The notes: generated from the sequence alone by a model not told the origin. Counted from the first letter of the stretch, positions 37,898 through 47,886 are shown. The stretch: 64,000 bases of DNA from Pandoraea communis (GCF_902459745.1 NZ_CABPSJ010000001.1:1358276-1422275); one strand, 5' to 3'. Program-made: numbers and translations.

Positions 37898-39136
37898 ATG
37901 CCAAACGATTCCTCGCCCTCGCTTGCGGCTTCTGCCGTACCGCAAGACACCGCCTACGCGAACCGTGCCCTCTGGGCCTCGGCCATCGGCTATGCCATGG
38001 ACGGCTTCGATCTGCTGATTCTCGGCTTCATTCTGCCGGCCATTGCCGCCGACCTCGCGCTGTCGAGCGCGCAGTCGGGGGCGCTCGTCACGTGGACCCT
38101 CGTGGGCGCCGTCGTGGGCGGCATTGTCTTCGGCATGCTCTCCGATCGTTATGGCCGCGTACGCGTGCTGTCGTGGACGATTCTGCTCTTCGCCGTGTTC
38201 ACCGGCCTGTGCTCGCTCGCCCAGGGGTATTGGGATCTGCTGGCGTACCGGACGATCGCCGGCATCGGTCTGGGGGGCGAGTTCGGCATCGGCATGGCGC
38301 TTGCGGCGGAAGCCTGCGCGCCGGAGCGTCGTGCACGCGCCTCGTCGTTCGTGGGGCTGGGATGGCAGGCCGGGGTGCTCGCCGCCGCGTTGCTCACGCC
38401 GTTGCTGCTGCCGGTCATCGGCTGGCGCGGCATGTTCGCTGTGGGTTTGCTGCCCGCCGTCGTGTCGTTCGTCATGCGTCGCACGCTCGGCGAGCCCGAG
38501 ATGTTCCTCGCCCAACAAAAGCAGCCGCGCGAACACGCGCCGCTCAAATTGCTGGTCAAGGATTGCGCCACCACGCGCGCGAGCCTCGGCGTGGCGATTC
38601 TGTGCTCGGTGCAGAACTTCGGTTACTACGGCCTGATGATCTGGATGCCGTCGTACCTGTCGAAGACGTTCGGTTACTCGCTCACCAAGTCCGCGATGTG
38701 GACGGCGGTGACGGTGCTCGGCATGGCGTTCGGCATCTGGCTGTTCGGCCGGTTGGCCGATCGCTTCGGCCGCCGCCCGACGTTCATCGGCTATCAGATC
38801 GGTGCGGTCGTGATGGTGTTTATCTACGCCCAGTTGCAGTCGCAGTTCGCGTTGCTGATCGGCGGTGCGGTGATGGGGCTGTTCGTGAACGGCATGATTG
38901 GCGGCTACGGCGCGCTGATTTCGGAGCTGTATCCGACGGCCGCACGTGCAACGGCGCAAAACGTGCTGTTCAACATCGGCCGCGCCGTCGGTGGTTTCGG
39001 ACCGCTCGCGGTGGGGGCGCTGGCGGCCGCCTATTCGTTCAAGATGGCGCTCGTTTTGCTCGCCAGCATTTACGTGCTCGACATTCTCGCCACGCTTTTC
39101 CTGATTCCGGAGCGTCGCGGCGAGGCGCTGAAGTAG
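37898..39136 (+). CDS. MFS transporter (aromatic acid/carboxylate:H+ symporter type)
   Basis: This 412-residue protein has twelve predicted helices. The family signature GYAMDGFDLLILGF lies at the start of helix 1 (about residue 31), the DRYGRVRV loop about residue 85, and RTIAGIGLGGEFGIG in helix 4. DRFGRRPTF appears in the second half. It is close in type to the benzoate/4-hydroxybenzoate and sialate symporters, and resembles the MFS protein at 3168-4490. No enzyme genes of a matching pathway are adjacent, so the substrate is open. Confidence 0.85.
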   Translation: MPNDSSPSLAASAVPQDTAYANRALWASAIGYAMDGFDLLILGFILPAIAADLALSSAQSGALVTWTLVGAVVGGIVFGMLSDRYGRVRVLSWTILLFAVFTGLCSLAQGYWDLLAYRTIAGIGLGGEFGIGMALAAEACAPERRARASSFVGLGWQAGVLAAALLTPLLLPVIGWRGMFAVGLLPAVVSFVMRRTLGEPEMFLAQQKQPREHAPLKLLVKDCATTRASLGVAILCSVQNFGYYGLMIWMPSYLSKTFGYSLTKSAMWTAVTVLGMAFGIWLFGRLADRFGRRPTFIGYQIGAVVMVFIYAQLQSQFALLIGGAVMGLFVNGMIGGYGALISELYPTAARATAQNVLFNIGRAVGGFGPLAVGALAAAYSFKMALVLLASIYVLDILATLFLIPERRGEALK

Positions 39137-39458
39137 GGCGCGATGGCGGTCAATCGCCCGCGCGGCAGGCGCCGCGTGCGGCATCATGCTTTTGGCGCAA
39201 GGTGTACACTTTGCGTCCTGCGGTGCGTCCGGCGCACCGTAAGTCTCACGATCCGGGCGCGCATCGGCGCGGCATGCCGGATCGGGGAAGCGGCGGCCAT
39301 CACGCTGCCGCGTAGCGAAGAAAACCGTCGACGACACAATCGTCGAGTCCCTCCGGTTGTCTCTTCCCCGCCGTGATCCGTGAAAAGACGGTTGAGTCCG
39401 GACGCTGCCCGCATGCGGCACGGGGCCCGGCCGTCGCCCTGTCATTAGGTATCGAGAT
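39137..39458. other. Promoter region of maeB with a near-perfect 20-bp palindrome
   Basis: The 322-base gap contains CGCAAGGTGTACACTTTGCG at 39196-39215, a palindrome with one mismatched pair. TACACT within it could be a -10 element, in which case a bound protein would block transcription of maeB. The rest of the gap is GC-rich with no recognisable gene. Confidence 0.45.
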
Positions 39459-41738
39459 ATGGATGAAGAACTGAAACAAAGCGCCCTGGCTTACCACGAG
39501 AATCCGCGTCCGGGCAAAATCTCGGTGACGCCGACCAAGCCGCTGTCGAACCAGATCGACCTGTCGCTGGCCTACTCCCCCGGCGTGGCCTACGCGTGCG
39601 AGGCCATCGCCGAAGACCCGCTCGCCGCCAACCGTTACACGTCGCGCGGCAACCTCGTCGGCGTGATCACCAACGGCACCGCAGTGCTCGGCCTGGGCAA
39701 CATCGGTCCGCTCGCCGCCAAGCCGGTGATGGAAGGCAAGGGCTGCCTGTTCAAGAAGTTCGCCGGCATCGATGTGTTCGACATCGAACTCGCCGAACAC
39801 GATCCGGACAAGCTCGTCGAAGCCATTGCCATGCTCGAGCCGACGCTCGGCGGCATCAACCTCGAAGACATCAAGGCGCCCGAGTGCTTCTACATCGAGA
39901 AGAAGCTGCGCGAGCGCATGAAGATCCCCGTTTTCCACGACGATCAGCACGGCACCGCCATCATTGCCTCGGCCGCTATCCTCAACGGCCTGAAGGTCGT
40001 GGGCAAGGATATCGGCAAGGTGAAGCTGGTCTGCTCGGGTGCCGGCGCTGCCGCCATCGCCTGCCTGGATCTGCTGGTGAACCTCGGCCTGAAGAAAGAG
40101 AACATTCTGGTTCTCGACTCGAAGGGCGTGATTCACGCCGGCCGCGACAAGCTCGATGAGAGCAAGGCGCGTTACGCCGTCGCCACCGAAGCGCGCACGC
40201 TCGCCGACGCCTCGAACGGAGCCGACGTGTTCCTCGGTTGTTCGACCGCCGGCGTGCTCACGGGCGACATGGTCAAGACCATGGGCCCGAAGCCGCTGAT
40301 TCTCGCACTCGCCAACCCGGAGCCGGAAATCCGCCCGGAAATCGCGAAGGCTGCGCGTCCGGACTGCATCGTCGCGACCGGCCGTTCGGATTACCCGAAC
40401 CAGGTCAACAACGTGCTGTGCTTCCCGTTCATCTTCCGCGGCGCGCTCGACGTCGGTGCGACCACCATCACGGAAGAAATGAAGCTCGCCACCGTGCGTG
40501 CCATCGCCGAACTGGCGCAGGAAGAAGAGCAAAGCGAAGAAGTCGCGCGCGCCTATGAAGGCCAGTCGCTCGAGTTCGGTCCGGAATACATCATTCCGAA
40601 GCCGTTCGATCCGCGCCTGATCATCAAGATCGCACCCGCCGTGGCGCAAGCCGCGATGGACTCGGGCGTGGCCACGCGTCCGATCGCAGACATGGACGCC
40701 TATCGCGAACAACTCGGCACGACCGTGTATCGCACCGGCTTCATCATGCGCCCGGTGTTCGCCGCCGCCCGTGCCCGCTTCGGCAACGACGCCGCCCGCA
40801 TCGTGTTTGCCGAAGGCGAAGACGAGCGCGTGCTGCGTGCTGCCCAGTTCGTGCTGGCCGAGGGCATCGCCAAGCCGATCATCATCGGCCGTCCGGCCGT
40901 GGTGGAAATGCGTTTGCAGAAGATCGGCTCGAAGCTCAAGCCGGGCGTCGATTTCGAGATCGTGAATCCGGAAGACGATACGCGTTATCAACGCTGCTGG
41001 CAGGAGTATCACAACCTCGGCGCGCGTCACGGTGTGACGCCGGAAGTCGCCAAGGCGGCCATGCGCAAGGACAACACGCTGATCGGTGCGATTCTCGTGC
41101 GTCTGGGCGAAGCCGACGGCATGATCTGCGGCATGATCGATACGTACCACCGCCATCTGGATGTGGTCGATCAGGTGATTGGCCGCGCGGCCGGTGTCGA
41201 GAACTACGCCGCCATGAACCTGTTGATGCTCGAAAAGCGCAACCTGTTCATCAGCGACACGTACGTCAACGAGACGCCGACGTCGGAGCAACTCGCCGAG
41301 ATGACCGTGCTCGCCGCGAAGGAAATCGAGCGCTTCGGCATCGCCCCGAAGGTGGCGCTACTCTCGAACTCGAACTTCGGCAGCGTGAAGTCGGCATCGG
41401 CACAACGCATGGCTCGCGCCTGCGAACTGCTCGCCGCGCGCGCACCGGCGCTGGAAGTCGACGGCGAAATGCACGGCGATGCCGCGTTGTCGGAGACGGT
41501 GCGTCGCGCCGCGTATCCGGCGTCGCGTCTGTCGGGCGAAGCGAACCTGCTCGTCATGCCGAACGTGGAAGCGGCGAACATCACGTACAACCTGCTCAAG
41601 ATGACGGGCGGCGAAGGCGTGACGGTCGGCCCGTTCCTGCTCGGCTGCGCCAAGCCGGTTCACATCCTGACGCCGGCCGCCACCGTGCGCCGTATCATCA
41701 ACATGACGGCCGTGGCTGCGGCCAACGTCAGCCGTTGA
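39459..41738 (+). CDS. maeB: NADP-dependent malic enzyme with phosphotransacetylase-like domain
   Basis: This 759-residue protein has the two-domain MaeB layout. The malic enzyme part (about residues 1-420) has [25 protein letters not shown] and the NADP-binding [13 protein letters not shown]. The C-terminal part (about 435-755) resembles phosphate acetyltransferase and is thought to be regulatory. The enzyme decarboxylates malate to pyruvate and makes NADPH, linking the TCA cycle to biosynthesis. A bidirectional terminator follows. Confidence 0.94.
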   Translation: MDEELKQSALAYHENPRPGKISVTPTKPLSNQIDLSLAYSPGVAYACEAIAEDPLAANRYTSRGNLVGVITNGTAVLGLGNIGPLAAKPVMEGKGCLFKKFAGIDVFDIELAEHDPDKLVEAIAMLEPTLGGINLEDIKAPECFYIEKKLRERMKIPVFHDDQHGTAIIASAAILNGLKVVGKDIGKVKLVCSGAGAAAIACLDLLVNLGLKKENILVLDSKGVIHAGRDKLDESKARYAVATEARTLADASNGADVFLGCSTAGVLTGDMVKTMGPKPLILALANPEPEIRPEIAKAARPDCIVATGRSDYPNQVNNVLCFPFIFRGALDVGATTITEEMKLATVRAIAELAQEEEQSEEVARAYEGQSLEFGPEYIIPKPFDPRLIIKIAPAVAQAAMDSGVATRPIADMDAYREQLGTTVYRTGFIMRPVFAAARARFGNDAARIVFAEGEDERVLRAAQFVLAEGIAKPIIIGRPAVVEMRLQKIGSKLKPGVDFEIVNPEDDTRYQRCWQEYHNLGARHGVTPEVAKAAMRKDNTLIGAILVRLGEADGMICGMIDTYHRHLDVVDQVIGRAAGVENYAAMNLLMLEKRNLFISDTYVNETPTSEQLAEMTVLAAKEIERFGIAPKVALLSNSNFGSVKSASAQRMARACELLAARAPALEVDGEMHGDAALSETVRRAAYPASRLSGEANLLVMPNVEAANITYNLLKMTGGEGVTVGPFLLGCAKPVHILTPAATVRRIINMTAVAAANVSR

Positions 41739-41806
41739 TGATCGGGGCGGACATGGCGCCGGGGTGATCTCCGGCGTTACTGTGCGCCGACTGCGCAAAA
41801 GCGCAT

Positions 41807-41846
41807 AAAAAATCCCGCCAGACGCTCACGCGCTGGCGGGATTTTT
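41807..41846. terminator. Bidirectional terminator between maeB and the ferredoxin oxidoreductase gene
   Basis: AAAAAATCCCGCCAG (41807-41821) and CTGGCGGGATTTTT (41833-41846) form a long stem with an 11-base loop. A and T runs on both sides let it end transcription of both convergent genes. Confidence 0.92.
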
Positions 41847-41868
41847 GTTGGACTGCCGACTCAGCGGA

Positions 41869-44800
41869 TCAAGCGGCCACGCGATGCGAACTGCCATCGC
41901 GGAACTGCGCCAGCAGCTTCGTCCATTTGATACGCGTGGCGGCGAGGTTCTGCTCCTTGATGTGCCCGTAGCCGCGAATCTCCTGCGGCAGCTCCGCCAG
42001 TTGTACGGCCAACGACAGGTTGCTCTCGTTCAGCCGCGACACCAGTTCGCTCACCAGCGTTTCGTACTCGCCGATCAGGGCCCGTTCCGTGCGGCGCTCC
42101 TGCGTGCGGCCGAAGATGTCGAACGCCCCGCCGCGCAGTCCCTTGAACTTCGCCAGCACACCGAACGCCTTCATCATCCACGCGCCATAGGCCTTTTTGA
42201 CGAGATGGCCCTTGTCGTCGTGCTTGGCCAGCGACGGCGGCGCCAGGTGGAAGCGCAGCGTGAAGTCGCCTTCGAACTGCTCGTTGATCTTCTTCATGAA
42301 TGCCGGGTCGGTGTAAAGCCGCGCCACTTCATACTCATCCTTGTAGGCCATGAGTTTGTAAAGCGCCCGGGCGACGGCTTCGGTCAGCGGCATTTGCATG
42401 CCCTCTTGCGTGAGCGGCGTTTCGGCGGCGCGCACACGGTCGACGGTTTGCTTGAAGCGTTCTGCATAAGCGCGATCCTGATACGCCACCAACTGGTCGT
42501 AACGGCGCTGGATCAGCATATCCAGCGCGCGCGGCGTATGCAGCGTAATCAGCTTGCCGCCGGCGGCAGACGACTCCGGCGTCTCGTTCTGCTGCGCCAG
42601 CCGACGCACCGACGCCAGATCGTGTGCGGCGCGACGGCCCCACTCGAACGCTTGCTTGTTCTTCTCGACCGCCACACCGTTCAGTTCGATGGCGCGCATG
42701 AGAGCGGCGTGCGAGAGCGGCACCCATCCCTTTTGCCATGCGTACCCGAGCACGAACGGGTTCGTGTAGATGGTATCGCCGAGCAGACGCAGCGAGAGGT
42801 GGTTCGCGTCGACGAAGTCGACGCTGTCGCCGGCCGCCGCACGAATATCGTTCTCCGTGCTTGCGCCGGGGAAGCGCCAGTTCGGATTGCGGATGAACTC
42901 GGCCGTCGGTGTGTGCGCGCTGTTGACCACGATGTTCGTCACGCCGTGCTGCACGCGTGAGAGCGTGTCGTCGCTCGCCGTCGTAATGGCGTCGCACCCG
43001 ATCACTACGCGGGCGTCGCCCATGGCGATGCGTGTGGCGTGAATGTCCTCCGGTTGCAGTGCGATCTGCACGTGGCTCGTCACCGCGCCGCCCTTCTGCG
43101 CGAGGCCGGTCACATCGAGCGTCGTGACGCCCTTGTTTTCCAGATGCGCCGCCATGCCGAGCAGGCCGCCGATGGTCACCACGCCGGTGCCGCCCACGCC
43201 CGTCACGAGAATGCCGTACGGGCGCGTGATCGCCGGCAACGGTGGTTCAGGCAGCGGCGGCAGACCGCTGCTGTCGACCTGCGCCGTCTTGGGTTTGCGC
43301 AGTTGACCGCCTTCGACCGTCACGAAGCTCGGGCAGAAGCCGTTCAGGCACGAATAGTCCTTGTTGCAGGTCGACTGGTTGATCTGACGCTTCGTGCCGA
43401 ATTCCGTTTCCAGCGGCTCGACCGACAGGCAGTTCGACTTCACGGAGCAATCGCCGCAACCTTCGCAAACGGCTTCGTTGATGACCACGCGCTTTGCCGG
43501 ATCGGGGTACGCACCGCGTTTGCGGCGGCGGCGCTTCTCGGTGGCGCAAGTCTGGTCGTAGATCAGGATCGACGTGCCCTTGACCAGCCGCAGCTCGCGC
43601 TGCACGCGATCCAGTTCGTCGCGGTGATAGACGGGGACGTCGCCAACGAGCTTCACGCCGTCGTACTTTTCGGGTTCGTCGGTCACGATGACGATCTTCG
43701 CCGCACCTTCGGCATCGACCTGCGCCACGATCTGCGGCACGGAGAGCGTGCCGTCGACGGGCTGGCCGCCGGTCATGGCGACCGCATCGTTGTACAGAAT
43801 CTTGTAGGTGATGTTGACCTTCGAAGAGATCGCCGCCCGAATGGCGAGCAGCCCCGAGTGGAAGTACGTACCGTCGCCGAGGTTGGCGAAAATGTGTTCG
43901 TCGCACGAGAACGGCGCCTGCCCGATCCAGGGCACCCCTTCGCCGCCCATTTGCGAGAAGGTGTCGGTGCGGCGATCCATCCACACGGTCATATAGTGAC
44001 ACCCGATGCCGGCGATGGCGCGCGACCCTTCGGGCACATTGGTCGACGTGTTGTGCGGGCAGCCCGAGCAGAACCACGGCTTGCGTTCGACTGCGATGCG
44101 CGGCTTGGCGAGCGCTTGCTCCTTCGCCTCGATCACCCGCAGGCGTGCGGCGATGCGCTCGCGCACGTCGCTCGGCAGCTCGAACTTCTCAAGGCGCGTG
44201 GCAATCGCTTTGGCGATCAGCGCGGGCGAGAGTTCATAGTGCGCGGGCAGCAGCCAGTTGGCCATCGGCACGGACCACTCGCCACCGGCGCCGTCCTTTT
44301 CGTCGAACTTGCCGTACACGCGCGGACGCACGTCGTCGCGCCAGTTGTACAGCTCTTCCTTGATCGCGTATTCGAGGATCTGACGCTTCTCCTCGACGAC
44401 CAGAATCTCCTGCAGGCCTTGTGCGAACGCGCGCGCACCCTGCGCTTCGAGCGGCCACACGCAACCCACTTTGTACAGGCGAATGCCGATGCGCTGGCAC
44501 GTGGCTTCGTCCAGCCCCAGATCGGCGAGCGCCTGACACACGTCGAGATACGCCTTGCCGCCGGTCATGATGCCGAAGCGCGCGTGGGGCGAATCGATCA
44601 TCACGCGGTCGAGCTTGTTGGCGCGTACGTAAGCAAGCCCCGCGTACCACTTGTAGTCGAGCAGACGCGCTTCCTGCACCAGCGGCGGGTCGGGCCAGCG
44701 GATGTTCAGGCCGTCGGGCGGCATGATGAAGTCGTTCGGCAGATGGATGTCGACATTGTGCGGATCGATCATCACCGAGGCGGACGACTCGACCACGTCC

Positions 44801-45435
44801 GTCACGCACTTCATCGCGATCCACAGGCCGGAGTAGCGGCTCATTGCCCAGCCGTGCAGACCGTAGTCGAGATACTCCTGAACGTTCGACGGATACAGCA
44901 CGGGAATGCCGGCTGCCTTGAAGTCGTGCTCGGACTGATGCGCGAGGGTGGAGGATTTGGCGGCGTGGTCGTCGCCCGCGAGCACCAGCACGCCGCCATG
45001 CTTCGATGTGCCCGCCGAGTTGCCGTGCTTGAACACGTCCATGGAGCGGTCGACGCCGGGGCCTTTGCCGTACCACATGGAGAACACGCCATCGAACTTG
45101 GCAGGGTACAGATTGACCTGTTGGGAGCCCCACACGGCAGTGGCGGCAAGGTCTTCGTTCAGGCCGGGCTGGAAGACAATGTGATGGCTCGCGAGGTGCT
45201 GTTTCGCTTTCCATAGCGACAGATCCAGACCGCCGAGCGGTGAGCCGCGATAGCCCGAAATGTAACCCGCGGTGTTGAGCCCGGCGGCGGCATCGCGCGC
45301 CTGCTGCAACATCGGTAGCCGGACCAAAGCCTGGATGCCGCTCATGTAAGCGCGACCGCGCTCGAGCGTGTACTTGTCGTCGAGCGTGACCGATTCTAGC
45401 GCGGCCAGCAAACTCGGGTTGACGGGGGCGTTCAT
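41869..45435 (-). CDS. Indolepyruvate/2-oxoacid ferredoxin oxidoreductase, one-chain fusion
   Basis: This 1188-residue protein joins the parts of indolepyruvate:ferredoxin oxidoreductase. The N-terminal pyrimidine-binding and central TPP-binding regions (to about residue 650) include CSGCPHNTSTNVPEG and GGEGVPWIGQ. A 4Fe-4S region follows (CEGCGDCSVKSNC, then CNKDYSCLNGFC). The gamma domain starts near GVGGTGVVTIGGLLG (about 740) and contains DVTGLAQKGGAV. It decarboxylates aryl- or branched-chain 2-oxo acids to acyl-CoA and reduces ferredoxin. The upstream region carries a LiuR-like palindrome, and an Lrp gene is nearby, both consistent with amino acid breakdown. Confidence 0.92.
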   Translation of the reverse strand: MNAPVNPSLLAALESVTLDDKYTLERGRAYMSGIQALVRLPMLQQARDAAAGLNTAGYISGYRGSPLGGLDLSLWKAKQHLASHHIVFQPGLNEDLAATAVWGSQQVNLYPAKFDGVFSMWYGKGPGVDRSMDVFKHGNSAGTSKHGGVLVLAGDDHAAKSSTLAHQSEHDFKAAGIPVLYPSNVQEYLDYGLHGWAMSRYSGLWIAMKCVTDVVESSASVMIDPHNVDIHLPNDFIMPPDGLNIRWPDPPLVQEARLLDYKWYAGLAYVRANKLDRVMIDSPHARFGIMTGGKAYLDVCQALADLGLDEATCQRIGIRLYKVGCVWPLEAQGARAFAQGLQEILVVEEKRQILEYAIKEELYNWRDDVRPRVYGKFDEKDGAGGEWSVPMANWLLPAHYELSPALIAKAIATRLEKFELPSDVRERIAARLRVIEAKEQALAKPRIAVERKPWFCSGCPHNTSTNVPEGSRAIAGIGCHYMTVWMDRRTDTFSQMGGEGVPWIGQAPFSCDEHIFANLGDGTYFHSGLLAIRAAISSKVNITYKILYNDAVAMTGGQPVDGTLSVPQIVAQVDAEGAAKIVIVTDEPEKYDGVKLVGDVPVYHRDELDRVQRELRLVKGTSILIYDQTCATEKRRRRKRGAYPDPAKRVVINEAVCEGCGDCSVKSNCLSVEPLETEFGTKRQINQSTCNKDYSCLNGFCPSFVTVEGGQLRKPKTAQVDSSGLPPLPEPPLPAITRPYGILVTGVGGTGVVTIGGLLGMAAHLENKGVTTLDVTGLAQKGGAVTSHVQIALQPEDIHATRIAMGDARVVIGCDAITTASDDTLSRVQHGVTNIVVNSAHTPTAEFIRNPNWRFPGASTENDIRAAAGDSVDFVDANHLSLRLLGDTIYTNPFVLGYAWQKGWVPLSHAALMRAIELNGVAVEKNKQAFEWGRRAAHDLASVRRLAQQNETPESSAAGGKLITLHTPRALDMLIQRRYDQLVAYQDRAYAERFKQTVDRVRAAETPLTQEGMQMPLTEAVARALYKLMAYKDEYEVARLYTDPAFMKKINEQFEGDFTLRFHLAPPSLAKHDDKGHLVKKAYGAWMMKAFGVLAKFKGLRGGAFDIFGRTQERRTERALIGEYETLVSELVSRLNESNLSLAVQLAELPQEIRGYGHIKEQNLAATRIKWTKLLAQFRDGSSHRVAA

Positions 45436-46032
45436 GGGGTGTGCTCCTCACTCTCACTGATTTTGGGATCGCCAAAACTTCCTGCCCCTCCCGCTCTCGT
45501 GAAGCAGGACGGCAGCGGTGAATGCCGGCCTCTGAATATCGCTTTACCCAGGTGTTCACTTGCGTGAGATCACCCGTCGAGCGGGGCCTTTTATCGTGAT
45601 ACTGATGCCAGTCGGACTTATGTTAGCACCGGTGTCAGGGCGGTGCCTGACGGGTAGGGTGACGTTTCATAGGTGACCGATCGGGGGCAGTATAACGAGG
45701 ATTATGACGTTTACGTAAACGTCAGATGGATGGCGTAAACCCTCGTCCGTCGTTTCCGCCTTTGCCTCCTTATGCCACCCGCAGGTGCGACGTCGAGACG
45801 CATGGCCGCTTTCGGATTTCGCCTCAAAATGGCGGCATTGTGTCGCGATTATGTCGGCAAACGTACGTTTGTCGGTGTCTTCTGACACGAGGGTAACAAC
45901 GTGTAACGGTTCGGCGTCGGCGGGAACAGACTGGGCAGAATGCCCACTAACGCTTTACCCGACACGTTGGGTACGTTCTTAGCGCACAGTCTGTGCGCCT
46001 AGCAATATAGCGATACGCAAGAAGGAGTCACT
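45436..46032. other. Intergenic region upstream of ferredoxin oxidoreductase gene
   Basis: This 597-base gap holds a perfect 18-bp palindrome at 45706-45723 (listed separately). GCACCG (near 45630) and CGGTGC form a small hairpin about 9 bases apart. A 73-codon reading on the minus strand (45667-45888) has no family features and I do not call it. The plus-strand side contains the promoter of the small exported protein gene at 46033. Confidence 0.45.
45706..45723. promoter_or_regulatory. Perfect palindrome resembling a LiuR (MerR-type) operator
   Basis: GACGTTTACGTAAACGTC is a perfect 18-bp palindrome, 271 bases upstream of the ferredoxin oxidoreductase start. It resembles the ACGT-N-ACGT type sites described for LiuR, the regulator of branched-chain amino acid breakdown in proteobacteria (recalled from memory). 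CATAAT directly beside it on the minus strand could be a -10 element. Confidence 0.5.
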
Positions 46033-46242
46033 GTGAATCAACGAAACATTGCCAAATTCCTGCTGGTTTCCGCTTCGTTTCTGACCTTGGAAGTGAGCGT
46101 TGCTCGCGCCGACGAAATGGCGCGCGACAAAACGGCCGAACCTACCCCGATGACGCAGCAGCGAACCACGCAACAGCCGCAGCGTTACGAAGGCCCGCTC
46201 GACCAGCGCACGATCGATCCGCGAGAATTCCAGCGCCGCTAA
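46033..46242 (+). CDS. Small exported protein of unknown function
   Basis: This 69-residue protein starts with GTG after a strong AAGGAG ribosome-binding site. Residues 1-26 look like a signal peptide (KFLLVSASFLTLEVSVARA), with cleavage before DEMARD. The mature part of about 43 residues is polar, rich in Gln, Thr, Arg and Pro, and has no cysteine. I do not recognise it. A hairpin followed by T residues lies downstream, so it forms its own transcript. It could be a short periplasmic stress-related peptide. Confidence 0.6.
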   Translation: MNQRNIAKFLLVSASFLTLEVSVARADEMARDKTAEPTPMTQQRTTQQPQRYEGPLDQRTIDPREFQRR

Positions 46243-46300
46243 TGCGGCCCGATCCATGCTGAGTGCGTTGCCGTATCGGTGACACGCTCCGACCCACCAG

Positions 46301-46331
46301 GGCGCCGCCTGACCAGGTTGGCGCCTTTTTC
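46301..46331 (+). terminator. Terminator after the small exported protein gene
   Basis: GGCGCC (46301-46306) and GGCGCC (46319-46324) form a short stem with a 12-base loop, followed by TTTTTCTTT. It ends the short transcript that begins near 46000. Confidence 0.7.
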
Positions 46332-46418
46332 TTTGTCTGTGGCGCTTCAGAGCGGGGCGAGGCTGTAATTTCCCGTAATCGTCTTGCTGGGGCGATGTCT
46401 TCCTGAAAATAAAGATGC

Positions 46419-46437
46419 TGCGCAATAATATTGCGCA
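46419..46437. promoter_or_regulatory. Inverted repeat upstream of Lrp gene, likely autoregulatory site
   Basis: TGCGCAAT (46419-46426) and ATTGCGCA (46430-46437) pair perfectly around a 3-base centre, ending 24 bases before the Lrp start. Lrp/AsnC proteins commonly bind short AT-centred repeats in their own promoters. Confidence 0.5.
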
Positions 46438-46461
46438 CACATACAAATAATGGGGAGAAAA

Positions 46462-46950
46462 ATGTCGAAGCTGGAACTGGATAAGATCGATCGCCGGATC
46501 CTCGCCCTGTTGCAAAGCAATGGCCGGCTGTCCAATCTCGAAATTGCCGAGCAGGTCAGGCTGTCCCCGAGTCCCTGCCTGCGGCGCATCCGGCGTCTGG
46601 AGGAGGCCGGTGTCATTCGCGGCTACGTTGCGCTGCTCGAGCCAACGCGGCTCGGACTCGGCCTGCTCGCCTACGTCAACGTACGGCTCGACAAGCGGCA
46701 TCCCGGTGACGGAGAGGGCGGCTCGGTCATCGAGCACTTCCGCCGCGTGGTCGAGACCTGGACGGAAGTCGTCGGCTGCTACGCGATGGCCGGCGACATG
46801 GACTATTTGCTGCGCGTGCATGTGCGCGACATGGCGCACTTCTCGCAATTCATGCAGACGCAACTGATCGTGCATCCGAGCGTCGTCGACGTCAAAACGA
46901 GCTTCGTGCTCGATCAGCTCAAGGAGACGACGGCGCTACCGCTGCCGTGA
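46462..46950 (+). CDS. Lrp/AsnC-family transcriptional regulator
   Basis: This 162-residue regulator has the Lrp helix-turn-helix at about residues 5-60 (LDKIDRRILALLQSNGRLSN, LSPSPCLRRIRRLEEAGVI) and the RAM ligand-binding domain from about 70 to the end, with VVGCYAMAGDMDYLLRV. A strong GGGGAG ribosome-binding site precedes the ATG at 46462. Genes of this type usually sense an amino acid and control its uptake or breakdown; the ferredoxin oxidoreductase gene is a possible target in this neighbourhood. It is a single-gene unit with its own terminator. Confidence 0.9.
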   Translation: MSKLELDKIDRRILALLQSNGRLSNLEIAEQVRLSPSPCLRRIRRLEEAGVIRGYVALLEPTRLGLGLLAYVNVRLDKRHPGDGEGGSVIEHFRRVVETWTEVVGCYAMAGDMDYLLRVHVRDMAHFSQFMQTQLIVHPSVVDVKTSFVLDQLKETTALPLP

Positions 46951-46983
46951 ACCGGCGAACGCCGTCATTGTGACGAAGACAAA

Positions 46984-47015
46984 AAACCCGGCCAATCGAC
47001 CGGGTTTCTTTTTTT
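46984..47015 (+). terminator. Rho-independent terminator after the Lrp gene
   Basis: AAACCCGG (46984-46991) and CCGGGTTT (47000-47007) form an 8-bp stem with an 8-base loop, followed by a run of T (47009-47015). It lies between the Lrp gene and the convergent GNAT gene. Confidence 0.9.
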
Positions 47016-47036
47016 GCGGGACGGCCGACGTGTCGG

Positions 47037-47693
47037 TCAGGCAGCACGCTCGTTCGGCAGGAGTGCCCCGAACAGGCGGCGGGCGTCGCGAAGCTGACGC
47101 TTGACCGCGTAATCGAAGGCGGCGACCTGATCCTGCATCATTTCCGAGAGCATCGACTGCGTGTCGGCCGGCGGCAGGCTCAAATAAGCATCGGCTTCGC
47201 CGTAAGCGAAGTTGATCTCCATGCCGGCCTTCTTCGCAATGCGCATCATGCGGGCGTTGCGCGAGAGGCAGTGCATATACAGCGTGTCGACGCGCTTGTT
47301 ACGGCAATGGATGGCGGCACGCTCGAACAGACGTGAGCCGATGCCACGGCCACGAGCCGATTCGAGCACCGAGACGCCAAACTCCGCGACACGGCCGTTC
47401 TTGCCTTCCGGCAACTGGGCGACGTGGGCAACGGCGACGAGCGCGAGATTATCGTCGTAGACACCAAATACGCTGTCACGCGAGAAATCGAGGCTGGCGA
47501 CGTAGCGAGTGATCACGTCGTCGCTGACGGCCTGACCGAAGCGCAGCAGGCGGTCTTCTTCGCCGAGCGCCAGAAAGTGGCGCTGGAGCCGGTGGATGTC
47601 GCCGGACGTCAGCTCACGAATCATCACGCTCGACCGCTCGTTGGCGGCAGTCGTCGCGCGGGCGACTTCGGGCGTGGGGTTCGGGGCAGTCAT
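47037..47693 (-). CDS. GNAT-family N-acetyltransferase
   Basis: This 218-residue protein has a GNAT domain at about residues 23-175. The acetyl-CoA binding motif is ARGRGIGSRLFERA (about residue 113), followed by VDTLYMHCLSRNARMMRIAKKAGME. The first 22 residues are a polar extension, and an ATG at residue 24 is a possible alternative start. The C-terminal 45 residues are helical. The substrate, whether a small molecule or a protein, is unknown. Confidence 0.85.
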   Translation of the reverse strand: MTAPNPTPEVARATTAANERSSVMIRELTSGDIHRLQRHFLALGEEDRLLRFGQAVSDDVITRYVASLDFSRDSVFGVYDDNLALVAVAHVAQLPEGKNGRVAEFGVSVLESARGRGIGSRLFERAAIHCRNKRVDTLYMHCLSRNARMMRIAKKAGMEINFAYGEADAYLSLPPADTQSMLSEMMQDQVAAFDYAVKRQLRDARRLFGALLPNERAA

Positions 47694-47886
47694 GGCGTAA
47701 TCCTTGGGTATTCTTTAGTGCGTGTACTGAATTGTGCGACGCAAAAGAATTATACCTGATTGAGTAGGTAAAAACCCTAGGAAATAAATGCCTGCCGTGG
47801 AGGGAAATACCTAAGTCACTGAAGAGTGGCGTCTTTTCTCGATGTGGCTCTCGACGACGCTCGATGAGAGGTTGTTGCGAGGCAAC

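Noticed and set aside
43039-45216. Open frame of 725 codons on the plus strand
   Set aside because: It is antisense to the ferredoxin oxidoreductase gene and lacks any recognisable domain.
45667-45888. 73-codon minus-strand frame in the intergenic region
   Set aside because: No ribosome-binding site, no family features, and it crosses the 18-bp palindrome.
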